Positions 11,825 through 24,000 of a DNA stretch of 64,000 bases are shown piece by piece. The stretch comes from Pristionchus mayeri. Taxonomy: Eukaryota; Nematoda; Chromadorea; Rhabditida; Neodiplogasteridae. The stretch lies in contig BTRK01000003.1 in NCBI GenBank assembly GCA_036245805.1, positions 32,009,215 to 32,073,214 of the forward strand. The letters run 5' to 3'. The translations under genes were made by a program, and so were the position numbers. Each line of letters opens with the position of its first letter. Position 1 is the stretch's first letter. The notes under the pieces are model-generated. The model was not told where the DNA came from and made no database searches. It saw only the letters and a list, made by a program, of their open reading frames with translations.

Positions 11825-12330
11825 ATAAAGACGAAATATCATTTCTTTTAATATTTTTCAGACCGATGATGCTGCTGCAGTTGCATGGACGAGGATTCGA
11901 TTGTAGACCTCGGGCACCTACGGATTCGAGGTACGGTAGTTTGTAATTTTAAAGTTCTAAGTGACGGTGGATTCGAGTTTCAATAATATTTATTGACGAA
12001 TTCGATAAAATTGATGAATAATTGCACATTGAGTATTGTATCATAGATATATTGATTATTTTCCAGGATGCTTCTGCGACATATTACTCTTGGTGGATGC
12101 AGAGGCTTATATGACCCTCGTGAAATATGCATTCGCTTGTACTACAAATTTTTTTTTTCAGTCATCCCTTTTTCTTCCTGCTTCTTCCTCTCATACGATC
12201 TTTTTGATCGATCGTTCCATGCAGCATTCCCATACCGGGAGGATCTTCTCAATCGTCTCATTTCGATCCAGCAGGTGATGTTTATTGGGTTCTTTTCCGA
12301 AAGGAATCAGTAAATTATTGGTTGGGCACA
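11825..12330 (+). repeat. Segmental duplicate of 22,020-22,430
   Basis: About 400-500 bp is very similar in both places, including 'aaagacgaaatatcattt', a TTTTTCAG acceptor-like site, 'gcatgg(a/g)cgaggattcg' and 'cttatatgaccctcgtga'. Identity is much higher than between ordinary modules, so this is a younger duplication. Confidence 0.8.
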
Positions 12331-12934
12331 CATGATTGCAATGAAGTATTAACAGTGAAACATGAATGTAAGGATGATAAATTTTGAAAGCAATATCTCC
12401 TTTCCCTCCGTGATTTGTTCACTAAGCTCACTTAGGGCAGGTGCCTGATTCATCTGTACCGACGGCTACAGCTGTTGCGAAACTCGCGCGCTACGAAGTC
12501 AGCAATGATTGCGAGTGTGATTTTTAAAATTGTTTTTGTACATCGTAACAAGCCTAACCTATCACTGATTATTCATGTTTACGTTTAAACGTTGAATATT
12601 TTTGTTGCAGAGGGTGGTTTCACAAGTCAACAAGGTTTGTGAGTGTGAATCTTTATCGCTTCGCGCTAAATTACATGCCTAATTCATCAGCGCGATCTCT
12701 CAATGAATTCGGACTGCAACAGCAGGGGAACGACAGTATGAATGGAACTGAACAGGTGAGCCGAGTTTGATTGCACGATGACGAGGCTGACGAGCCATTG
12801 GTGGTATAGGAATGGACAGGCGTAGTAAGCAATGTTGTTTTGAAGAACATATCGTGAAATTTCCACTGGTTTTATTTGAAAATCTTGCTATACGAATTAT
12901 TGATGAAACATAAATTGGCCTGTGTTGCTCAAAT

Positions 12935-13253
12935 GGTACACTTGGTACACTTCAAGAGGAGGAGCACGGACGGATTCCCATCGTCTCGAGTGATCTACCG
13001 TCAAGAAAGCCTCGCTCACGTCTGCGTTGTGAGTTCCTAACCGGCGCAAGTCAGGTGTTCGGCGGCAGGATGATCTACTTCGATGCTCAACGGAGATCCG
13101 TCACGATCGTCCCTACAGTTGACTAGAGAAGCCAAAGAAGATCCCATCCATTGACATAACGACGCTCTGATACCGAAGATCCCAATTCCATCCACACCGA
13201 AGTCACCCTCCTGCAGGACCATTTTGCCTGACGTCAGGATAAATATGAAATAT
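12935..13253. mobile_element. GC-richer insertion flanked by 8-bp direct repeats
   Basis: The sequence between two copies of GCTCAAAT (12,927-12,934 and 13,254-13,261) interrupts a module that elsewhere reads directly through this octamer. Composition is clearly GC-richer than the surroundings. On - there is a 61-codon open frame starting at 13,222 that resembles no family I know. No terminal inverted repeats are seen. It could be a SINE, a retrotransposon tail or a captured exon. Confidence 0.5.
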
Positions 13254-14008
13254 GCTCAAATATTCTATTTCGATTGATATTGGTTTGCTTTCAGAGTTTC
13301 GATAAATTATTCAAAACGTATCATAATTTGCTCGACTTTAAACAAATGCTTAATTGAGGGATGCAGCACCCGAGTGTCGCCATCGTAAATTTCATTATGG
13401 TTGCAGCAGGATCAGGGTGATATTTGAGGAGGTGGGAATGTTGCAGCCGGAGAATTGGATACCATTGGTGCAAGGATGTTGACAACTACCAAATACCATC
13501 AGTGAAGCATAAAATGAAAAGGGCGAGACAAAGTATATTGTGCAATATTCCTCTTATATTCAGTGTCTCAAAAGTGTGCAATATAAAAAATTATCTTTTA
13601 GGTATCTTCCTAATCACACTCCTCACGATGATGGGGACGGGGAAACTTCAGACGACGAAAGCGTCCTCTGATGAAGTTCATAATCAGGGTGAGCTTCGAT
13701 CGTTCCGTGCAGAAATCCAAAAATTCTCTCAACGGCGCATCTGCAGTCATAGTCTCGTTCCGATCCAGAAGGTGAGTTATTTTGGGCTATGAGATGATGA
13801 TGCATCTCCGAAATTGGTTACATTCAAATGACAGCTTTGAAGTAGGTACAGTGAAACAAGAATTTACTACCCAATTTTTTTGGTAGCTATGTATCTCGCC
13901 CAACACAGTAGCACTAGTAGGGTGGACTTCCTGTAATTTCCAGCTCGATTTATGCAGTTCGTGCAGCAGCAAGGGAGGCAATTGAAGCTGCTGCGAATTG
14001 CCACTCAC

Positions 14009-14062
14009 GCGTGTTCAATACTTGGCGATTAATACGCGTGTTCAATACTTGGCGATTTGATA
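14009..14062 (+). repeat. 28-bp tandem duplication
   Basis: ACGCGTGTTCAATACTTGGC repeats at 14,009 and again about 28 bp later, directly after an alanine-type cassette. Confidence 0.8.
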
Positions 14063-17000
14063 TCTCTTTAATTAATCTCATCAATGTTCTCAATATCGTT
14101 CCCAGGTGTTCCTTTATTGGATAGCTGTTCCCCTGGATTACAATGATCGATTTATCTTATCATCGCTGTCATACTAAAATTAAAGAAAAAATATAATTGA
14201 CGTCAGATTTGAACAACGGTTAATGCAGCAAGGAAAGAAGCGGTCGGTCTTTGACTGCCCAATGCGCATATAACCTAAAAAAAACTTGAGTTGATAACTT
14301 GAGCTGTATTGCAGCCAGTGACACTGCGTTTCACGAAGTGGTGAAGGTTACAGGATTTTCAATCTCTCGTTCTTGATCGCAGATGTACCCCAAAAACAAA
14401 AGAATTCCATCATTATGGAATTACGAAGACGATTGAGGTGACTAGAAAACACAACTGTTTTCTCGAGTGCCGACAAGGATGGGCGTGCGGGTTTGAATTT
14501 TACCGTTATAATAATCGAAAATATTGGTACAATGCAAATTTCAGCGGCAAAATAGAAATGGTGTAGCGTGAATGGTAAAATAGACATCGATTAATAGTAG
14601 TTAATGTTTCTAGTTATATCGGACTCAAAACATGATCGGAAAACTTATAAATCCTGCGTCGATGTTTAATACTAGCAACAATGATTGTTGTTTTCACGAT
14701 TACCTTTGACAACCAAATTCGTACTTTGAGTAGTTCTTGAAACCTAAAAGGAACAAGAGTTGCACCGACCATTGTCCTTCTCAACTATTAATGTACACAT
14801 CCTTCGTTAGTCCATTTACATAAAATTTCAGGTGTGGGGGCTGCAGCTTCTCAGCTGAGAAACGAGGACGAGGATCAAAGTGCCTCAACGTCCATTCCAT
14901 TGTGGATGCACACGAATTCAAGGTGAAACATGAATTTATAAACGTTGACAACGTTTGAAACTAATTGTTATTTTCAGTTCCCTGTCACTATAGTATTGCT
15001 TATGCAGCAGCCAAGGTGGCTGCAGCTGCAGCTGCTGATATGATATGCTCATTTGAGGGACGCGGTCAAACACCCGAGTGTCGCCATATCAATTACACCA
15101 TGGATGCAGCAGGAACATGAGGTTATTGGAGGAGGTCACACTGTGGGAATGTTTCGATTTCACACGTGAGTAATATTGGAAGAACATTACCAGCTTTAAG
15201 TAGCAACAAGTGATTCGTCACAATGTCGCTTTCGATTGATTTTTAATTTTTAATTTCTACACAACCTTCCGCACAGAAATTGCTATTAGTGGATGTTGAG
15301 CCGTAAATGTATATCATGAAACATAAATCTTGTTGTAGTCTGTCATATTTCTTCCAGGATCTCGAAAAAAAGTAATAAGTGACCTTTCTCTTGTTAAATT
15401 TGTCTCACTAGTTGCTATCAGTTTCTCACCAGTGTTGTGCATCCGGCTCCTAAAAATGGAAAGCAGCTGACGGGGAGGAAGATGAACTACTCCAGTTCAT
15501 TCCGCTGAGAACTTTGGTGAAAGTGATGTGGTAAATTCGTGCCGAATGATGAAATGATTTTTAAAATTCAAATTGAAGGTACTAAGTAAGAACAGCGAAC
15601 CCCAAATTACTATGGAAGTGCATTTTGTGACCAAGTGCAATATTTATCTCTTGCTCCGTCTTTCGTCCACTACTGTGAAAATTCAGGGAGGGTCCGTCAA
15701 AACGCCTCTTTCCCGTTGTGTAGCCAATGATGCTGCTGCTATAGGTCCTGCGGTTGGGTGAATTGTCATTTTATTATTATTTTTAAAAAAAAATGATATA
15801 CCAAACAACTATCTAAGTTTGCAGATCATCCGATTATTAATTACCAGTGAAACAAAATTATGTCAGGATAATTGTATTTGGAAGTTTTCTCGGGCCTAGT
15901 GAATAGTCAGATTTGAGTAAAGGAAACGTTTTACTGTATTTTATTTCAGTACGAACGCGATAGTCCATCTCGTGCTGGAGGGCGGCAACGTTTTTTTAGT
16001 CGACAAAAAATTGCAATACGTTGCGTTGAAACGAAAACAATGGTATTATTTAGTTTCATGTCGGAAATCCTGTAGATATTGAATAGCAAATTGGTTGCCG
16101 AGCTTGAATAATTTTTGAAACACGGCTACACTGGTTCCGAATCAGCACACTGTCCCAGTACTTGTTGTGTACTTGTACTTGTACTTGTCCCAGTAATTTT
16201 TGTCTTTAGAAAAGTACCTTTTCTCTTCATTCAGCTTGAATTGTCTAATTATTGTCGATCATCACTCCCGCTGTTCGGCATTCACTTCATTCAGTGATGT
16301 GCGGCTCGCTCCCTTTGCGGATTCAGTCTAAAGCAGTTTAAAATGAATAAAGAGGCTTCGAGGAGGCGGCCAGCAAGAGCGAATGGAACTGAAGAGACGA
16401 GTCTAATGAAATTGAAAGATCATGAATCTGACGAGACATTGTTGAGATACGAATGGCACAGAAATTATATTTTTGTTAAAAGAATTTCCCCTAAAGGCAC
16501 AGGCTTTGCTTGTACCTCTCGCTTTCCGAAGTGTTGATGGAACGATTTTTTATTATTTGTGGGAATTTTTAAACTGCACAAGAGAATAGTGGTGGTGGGT
16601 TGCAATATTCAACTTGCAATATTCCTCTTCAGTTTATTCTCTGGTCCATTATGATGATCTCTCCGGGAGACCCGATCCGTTACAACGTCTACTTTTCGAA
16701 TGCAGCTAATGCTGCTGCAGTTGATGTGGGTGGTGTAAGTTGCAATTTTGTATATGCTACCAAACAATGGCCAAAGTAATGCGGATTGTGTAATATATAA
16801 TTGAAACGAAATTGAACCAAGACTTGGCGATTTAATGTCCCAACAATATTACATTAGCCTAGCTGTTATCAACAGAATAATTATTCGAGGTTAATACGAA
16901 CTTTAAAAGTAAACAAAAATAGTTGAAAGTTATTTAAAATTTGTATGCCATCTTGGTGAAATTTTGGAGATTTTGAAAATCGTGGTGCTGTCAATGCAAT

Positions 17001-19429
17001 AAAAAATCAGTGATGTAAAACAGTTACAGTGTATTGCAAATGGGAAGAAGCTGATCGATGAATAATATTTCTCTGCATTTCTTTCTCTCGTCTTCAACAG
17101 TGACCTCTCCGGGAGCCACAATCTCTACACTCGTCCCCCGCACCCAAATGCAGAAGAAAAGACCACTGCTGATGCAAGGAAAGGCTTGCGAGTTTCAGAT
17201 TTATTTTCATTGCACACCAATTGAATCTAGACTCCAATTGCTGCGGCATGGATTGATCGCATTTACATTAGTATTGAAATTAGTAGTTGCCTTGAGAAAT
17301 GTAAATGGTTTCAGTCGATTGTTTTTTCGAGGGACGCTGTGCCGCTATTGATATTGAATTTTTGCGCATAGTTTTACACAAGCGTGAAACAAAGCTATCG
17401 GTAATTTTTAAGGGGTTTTATTTCGTTCAATTCAGCTTTAATTCCCCTATTTTAGATCATCACTCGGCCTTCCATGAAACAGTCTCTACCATTTAATGAA
17501 TTTGTGCTGATGACAAACAATGGAGGAGGAGGGGCAGGATAGGTGAGGACAATTTATATTTATTGATCTTACCACACCGATTTATTTTAACATTTGTAAT
17601 GTCTTCTATTCGAGACGACAATTTCCTTGGTGGTTTGGTGAACCAACAGTATTACATGGCCAATGTGCACGCAACTCATTAGTCAGTCCAGAGTACGTTT
17701 AACATGAAAAATAAAATTCATTATCAATTTAGAGGCGTTTATAATTCTGTTATGCCCTGCATTTCTCGTCTTCGATCTCTTCTCATACACATCATTGTGT
17801 CTTAATCTCGCTCCCAGATTTTCGTCTAGTGGATAATTGTTCCTCTGCGCACAGCCTCACATGTGAGACGGTGCGCAAGGCATGTAAGTATGATAATTCT
17901 TACCCGATCGTCATCTGTCATCTGTCATAGATTGTCTTCGGAAACTCTATTCCAGTCGCAAACAGAATTCAGGTACAGATATGCAATTTAAACCGTTCTT
18001 GAATCATTCTCGTTCTTGCGGACATCGTTTCATGTTAATACAAATTTTTTAATTGTTAACGAATGAGGACCGGAAGAAATACTGGTTGGATACAAATGCC
18101 TGTTGTTAAGTATTATTTGTGAAACATTAATTGGAATGAGTAAACATTATAAAAAATTCTTCTTTTCAGTTCCGTGTCTCTACGGTGAATTCTTAGGGAA
18201 TTGCTCGCTTAGCTCCCCACTCTCTTGAATGCAGCCCGTGCAGCTGCCAAGGCTGTTGCCGCTGCTGCAAATGTCGACTCACGCGCTACGATTTAAGCAA
18301 TGAGTGTGAGTGTGATTCTCTATTTGTGTACCATTGCATGTCCACCAGAGCACTTCGATAATGATCACGCATATTCATGTTGATGTTGAAATGTGTTATT
18401 GATGTTACATGAAAGTGGCTTCAATCAGGGACGGAAATTGCATTTTATTATTATTGCACATTGCTATTAAAAAACCATTATCATCTAAGTGAAACACACC
18501 ACAGAGTGTAGTAGAAAGGGTTCATTTCACCTCATTGAGTTTGAATTACCTTATTATTCAGCCTTCTGTTGCAGCAGTCACATCACTTTATCGTTTGTAG
18601 ATCTGCAGCCATTTTCTCCATTCGATATCTCTATGGATTCGAATTGCAGCAGTAACTTATTGTAGCGGAGAAAGAGGCAGGAGGGCAGTAGGCAGACATC
18701 CATCCTCTCCACTCTATTTATCAATGGACTCGGAAGGCAGCAATATCAGCAGAGGAAGGATGGAGAAGGGGGGCAGCACGAGTGAATGCAACTGAACAGG
18801 TTAGACGAGTAAGATTGAACGATGGCGAAGATAACGAACCATTGGTGGGATAGGAAAGAACGCGCATAGTAAATCATGATATTATTCCAACAATATTGAA
18901 GAATTCACTGGCTTTGCTTGAACCTCACGCGTTTCGAAGTATGGATGAAACGTAAATTGGCTCAAATATTCTAATTCGATTGATCATTGTTTGCTAACAC
19001 TGTCTTAAAGTATTCCAAACGTATCTTAATTTGCTCGGCAGTAAAGAACTGCATAAATGAGGGATGCGGACGAGCACCCGAGTGTCGTCACGTCCATTAT
19101 GGTTTCAGCAGGAACAGGAAGTTATTTGAATAGGATACAGGCGGGAATTTTTGAGCTTCAAACGAGTTAAGTATTGGTGGGGAAACAATATCAGCTTTCA
19201 AGTACCAACAGTAAATCATACAATGCAAAGGGTAAAAAAAGATCGATGCACACTATTCCTCTTCAGCTCCGTGTCTGGTTAGATATCGTGATCCCTCCCG
19301 GAGGCGCGATCCGTCGCAACTCCGTTTCCTCGAATGCAACCAAGGGAGGTGCAGTTGATGCGAGTGGTGTGAGTTGTAATTTTATTTTAAATGAAAAATT
19401 TCAGAATACCATCTAAGCAATGTGGATTT

Positions 19430-19485
19430 ATCAAGTATGGTTTCCTCACATTTCCTCTGCTGTCAGGAAACCATACTTGATAACC
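19430..19485. repeat. Short perfect hairpin
   Basis: TTATCAAGTATGGTTTCCT and its exact reverse complement are separated by 18 bases. A partial third copy follows directly, as does a repeat of the loop 'cacatttcctctgct'. This looks like a local inverted duplication. Confidence 0.75.
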
Positions 19486-19756
19486 ATACTTGATAACACA
19501 TTTCCTCTGCTAGGAGAAAGTTGCAACAGTTAATTCTAGGACCTAGGGAAAACGCAGATGAGATGAAAAAAGCCATCATTTCGTAATGAACCAGAATGTG
19601 ATAGTTATTGTGATAATAATCGAAAGGCGTTGGATATAAATGACAACTATGAAGTACCAGGAGTGAAGCATTAATTTAAAAGGATAAATTAATTTTGTAT
19701 GCAATTGTTTGCCTTCAGCTACGTAACACGTATGCTTGCCACTTAGGTCAGGTCCC

Positions 19757-21054
19757 TTAAGAGACATTCCACGAGAAAACGTACCAACCCACGGATGGCT
19801 TTTTTGCAACCCCCTCAATATTTCGCTGGTGAAGTTCCCATACCGAGTGCTGATATTTGGCCCGATATGAATGGCTCTGGTGCACTTTCCGAAAAATGCC
19901 AGACATGGCCGAAAAAAAATCGAAAATTTCAAATTTTTGAAAAGTACGATATTATAGGTTTTATAGGTCTATTTTCCGATGAAAATAACGAAAAATAAGT
20001 TCAACCACATTATTTTTAGCTCAGAATTACTATAACAACCCATATAATGAATTCCGATTGGTTTCGAAGCTATCTGGGGAAAATATTTTTTCATTATTTT
20101 CAATGCGGATCAAAATTTTCAGAAAAAATTTTTTTTCCCCAGATAGCTTCCAAACCAATCGGAATTCATTATATGGGTTGTTATAGTAATTCTGAGCTAA
20201 AAATAATGTGGTTGAACTTCAAATAGCAATCTCAGAGTGTCCCAAAATCGCAAGATTTTGAAAGTTTTGAAAAAAAAATCGCATTTTCTCGAGTTTTCAT
20301 TCATGAGAGTGTTCAATTGAGCGGGATAGGCGCAAAAATGATGTGAATATGTATACGAAATAATTAAAACGTAAAATGAGGCATTTCCGATGATTGCACA
20401 CCTAATTATAACGAAAAAAATCGATATTTGTGAAATGAGAGAAATTTGGAATTTCCAAAAGTGCAAATTTCAAAATTGAGACTTCAAATTGCCTGACCAT
20501 GATCTCAAATTGTTTGATTTGATATAAAAATACGTTTCGATGTTTAAAAGAGCCCATCCGGAATGATTTGGAGAAAGTGTGATGGTTTTGCTCTCAGAGG
20601 TTGCACTGGAGTCGCCATGTTCTGGAAACCATAACTTCCGAGCACACATATGAATTTTCGTGAAATTTGGAAATTATATGCAGTTGAATCCGAAAATCTC
20701 TTTATTTTTGGACGAGAGTGTTACAAATTTTTCAGGAGGGCCAAAAAATCACGAAAATCGATGATTTCAACACTTTATCGATGTCAGATCGCCTTTTAAG
20801 CATGTTTTTCGTTATTTCCATTGAAAAATAGACCTAGGCAATCTATAATATCGTACTTTTCAAAAATTTGAAATTTTCGATTTTTTTTGGGCCAGGTCTG
20901 GCATTTTTGGGAAAGTGCACCAGAGCCATTCATATTGGGCCAAATATCAGCACTCGGCATGGGAACTTCACCAGCGAAATATTGAGGGGGGTTGCAAAAA
21001 AGCCATCCGTCGACCCCTCCCAAAAGGTACGTTTTCTCGTGGAATGTCTCTTAA
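19757..21054. mobile_element. TTAA-flanked element with ~240-bp terminal inverted repeats
   Basis: Begins TTAA+GAGACATTCCACGAG (19,757) and ends CTCGTGGAATGTCTC+TTAA (21,054). Inverted homology extends about 240 bp inward at each side and includes 'gcaccagagccattcat' and 'aaatttttgaaaagtac' type blocks. TTAA target duplication is typical of piggyBac-type elements. There is no transposase open frame, so it is non-autonomous. A second, separate foldback lies inside it at 19,998-20,218. Confidence 0.75.
19998..20218. repeat. Foldback nested in the TTAA element
   Basis: Arms of about 90 bp (19,998-20,090 and 20,129-20,218), starting AGTTCAACCACATTATTTTT, are almost perfectly complementary with a loop of about 38 bp. 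It is probably an independent insertion or a structural core of the element. Confidence 0.85.
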
Positions 21055-24000
21055 TACGCCGTGTCCTCAAATGTAACTCCTGCAGCAGCAACAACTGCAG
21101 CTGCACCTTTTGCGAATGGCGATTCCCGCGATGCAAATGGTTTGAGAGTGTGATTTTTTACGCCAAAATGCAAAGCCGATCACTGCGTTGCTGATCACTC
21201 CTGTTCATTGTTGTCGCAGCACGAGCGATTGTAACTGAACAGATGAGTCGAATGAGATTGAACAGTTACGAAGATGCCAAATCATTAGTTGGACATCAAT
21301 GTACGGTGCACAGAAATTATATTATCATTAGAAGAACATCCCAGGAATTCACTGGCTTTACTTGAACCTCTCGCGTTTTGAAGTATTGATGAAACTTATA
21401 TTGGCTAGGTTGCTAAAATATTATATTTCGATTGATATTTGTATGCATACACATTAGAGCGATTTCTTAAATTATTCAAAAAGGATATTAATTTTCTCGG
21501 CTGTAAATAAACGTATAATTGAGGGATGCGGACGATCACCCTAGTTTCGCCAATTCCATTATGGTTTCAGCAGGGACATGAGGTTATTTGGTTAGGTTAT
21601 CGGTGGGAATGTATTTTTTAACATCAGACGAGGGTCGTATTGGTAGGAGGAACATTGACAGTTTTCAAGAGTCAAAAGTGAAGCATGATCAATGTACAAT
21701 ATTCCTCTTCCGTACCGTCTCTGGTCCAACATTGTGATCGAAAGGCGATCGAAAGGCGACGCGACGCCTTGTTCTCGAGTGCATTCAAGGCTGCTGAATA
21801 TGTTACGGGTAGGTGGAGAGTTATTATTTGTTTTTAGAAAAAAAAGTTTCTCATTGTTCACCATTGGTAACATGTTCGTCGCTCGATAAACCTCAAATTT
21901 CAACACAAAGCCAATGACTCATAACGAAAACTTGCAGTACATCTCGACTATTATTAGAAAAGAACATCGTATCGATCATGTCTTTTTCCGAAATGTACGT
22001 AGTTCGGCTCGGAAAAAAAACAATAAAGACGAAATATCATTTCATTTAATATTTTTCAGACTGATGATGCTGCTGCAGTTGCATGGGCGAGGATTCGATT
22101 GTAGACCTCGTAAATTTCTTATTGGGCACATACGGATTCGAGGTACGGTATTTTGTAATTTTAACGTTCTAAGTGACGGTGGATTCGAGTTTTAATAATA
22201 TTTATTGACGAATTCGATAAAATTGATGAATAATTGCACATTGTGTATTGTTTCATAGATATATTGATTTTTTTCCAGTATGCTTCTGCGATATATTACT
22301 CTAGGTGGATGTAGAGGCTTATATGACCCTCGTGAAACATACATTCGCTTGTACTACAATTTTTTTTCAGTCATCCCTTTCTTCCTGCTTCTTCCTCTCA
22401 TACGATCTTTTTGATCGATCGTTTATAGTTTGAAACATCTATCTTATCGATCCATTATCACCGAATTTTTGTTTATCAAAACTATGAAACATAACTAACA
22501 GCATGAAAAGGGGGTTTATTTTTTCCTCATTATGTTTAAATTACCATGTTTTTAGTACATCCTATTCTTCCTTTTCGTGTAGGACTGACTTCACTCTATC
22601 ACGTGGGGATCTGCACCTTTCATCTCTATTCCATCTGTCAATGGATTCTGAGTGCAGTGTCAGCAGAGGAAGGAGAGATGACGAGGGCAGTACTAGTGAA
22701 TGCAATTGAACAGGTGAGCCGGGCGTAGGGTTGCAGGATCGAATTCGAGATATTCGTACCCTTTGTTGGGTCTTCCCTTCCTCCCTCGAACTTCGCACTG
22801 GCGAGAGGTCAACCCTCCCTCTCCAATCGAATCTCGCACTCGAAGTTCGAGTTCGAATTCGATACTGCAACCCTAGCCGGGCGATATTGGAAGATTACGT
22901 AGCTGAAAAGCTATTGGTAGGATACGAAAGAAAGGGCCAAAGAAATTATATTATTGTTAGAAGAACTAGTGGGCAACTATGCCACTCAATGCGATATAAC
23001 GTGTGCATGGAAAAAATAATTCCCCGAGTGATTACAACAATGCCGGCAAAATCATGGTTCTCTCGCCGCGTCTGTCCGGACGCTTGGGCTACGATTGGGG
23101 TACGGCATCGGCATTTTTTTCGACTGCTGACCTTCTATTGTAATTGCACAGAAACTATCAATTTGCCGCTCGGATCAGACACGCCAGAAAAAAAGCGTTC
23201 CGTTTATTGTATACGTAGTAATATTACCAGAATTAACTGGCTTTGTCTGAACCTCTCGCATTTCGAAGTATTGATGAAACGTAAATTGATCTGTGTTGCT
23301 CAAATCTTTTTGTACGTGTGATCATTGTTTGTTTCCATACTTCTGTGATTTCTTAAATATTCCAAACGTATCTTAATTTTATCGTTTGTAAATAAATTGA
23401 TATATTTACGATGCGCATCGTCATCGTCGACGGTGCATATCGTTCTGGAAGACGGCAGCGTGATCCGTGAGTGCACTAATTTTACTAATGTGGTTATGAA
23501 CATCACAGTTCTCGTTATTTTAGATTGGGCATCACTATCCTTTGAACGGGAAGCCGAGTGGCGCCATCGCAAATTCTATTCTGGAAGCATTCGAAATTCC
23601 AGGCTTATGAAGTATGGCCAAAACCGGTTAGATCTCAATTCACGATTTCCCCTCCATTCCCTGTCTCAGCTCGATTCTCACACGGGAGGCGTGATATCAT
23701 CTGACCGTATGCGTTAAGGAAGCCTTTAAGATATTACTTTTATTTATTTTGTTGTACTGATTGCACGTATATTGTCATTGATATCATTGTCGAGTCTAAA
23801 GAACTGTTCACCTAAGCAGAAAGAGTAAATCGGAAACACACCTTGTTATTTATCTGAGCGAAATACTAGTGAAGCATCGAATTGACATCTCGGAGATCGT
23901 AGCGATGAGTTGCGTGATGATGGACTAGCATGAGATCGAGTGAGGTGAGCGGTAATTCTAAAAAAAAATTAAATTATTAATGCGAAAGCTGGAATATATG

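Larger units (their letters stand above)
10461..12934 (+). repeat. Exon-cassette module array, second segment
   Basis: Module remnants include the 'gtgcagtagccaaggcgg' alanine-type cassette near 10,575, a 'tagatcatcactcg' block at 10,825 shared with 17,452, 'atgactaggcggctggg' at 11,749 shared with 34,052, alanine-type cassettes at 11,860-11,930 and 12,430-12,525, and the 'cattggtggtatagg' block at 12,800. No intact gene is visible. Confidence 0.6.
13262..19756 (+). repeat. Exon-cassette module array, third segment
   Basis: The densest part of the array. Alanine-type cassettes lie at 13,940-14,010, 14,995-15,040 and 18,170-18,320. 'Gly-Gly-Ala-Ile-Arg-Arg' type cassettes lie at 16,640-16,740 and 19,260-19,380. 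'gagggatgcggacgagcacc' blocks lie near 13,355, 15,055 and 19,057. 'cattggtgggatagg' blocks lie near 16,440 and 18,840. The 19,260-19,380 cassette stays open through its length (TTCAG acceptor to GTGTGAG donor), but neighbours in all frames do not, and no chain of in-phase exons can be followed. Confidence 0.6.

Noticed and set aside
19430..19485. microRNA precursor
   Set aside because: Perfect stem with a partial third copy beside it looks like a recent local inverted duplication; no mismatch or bulge pattern of a miRNA hairpin.
22731..23321. 196-codon open frame as a gene
   Set aside because: It crosses the hAT-like MITE and module sequence; homologous modules have no such frame, so it arose by chance from the insertion.
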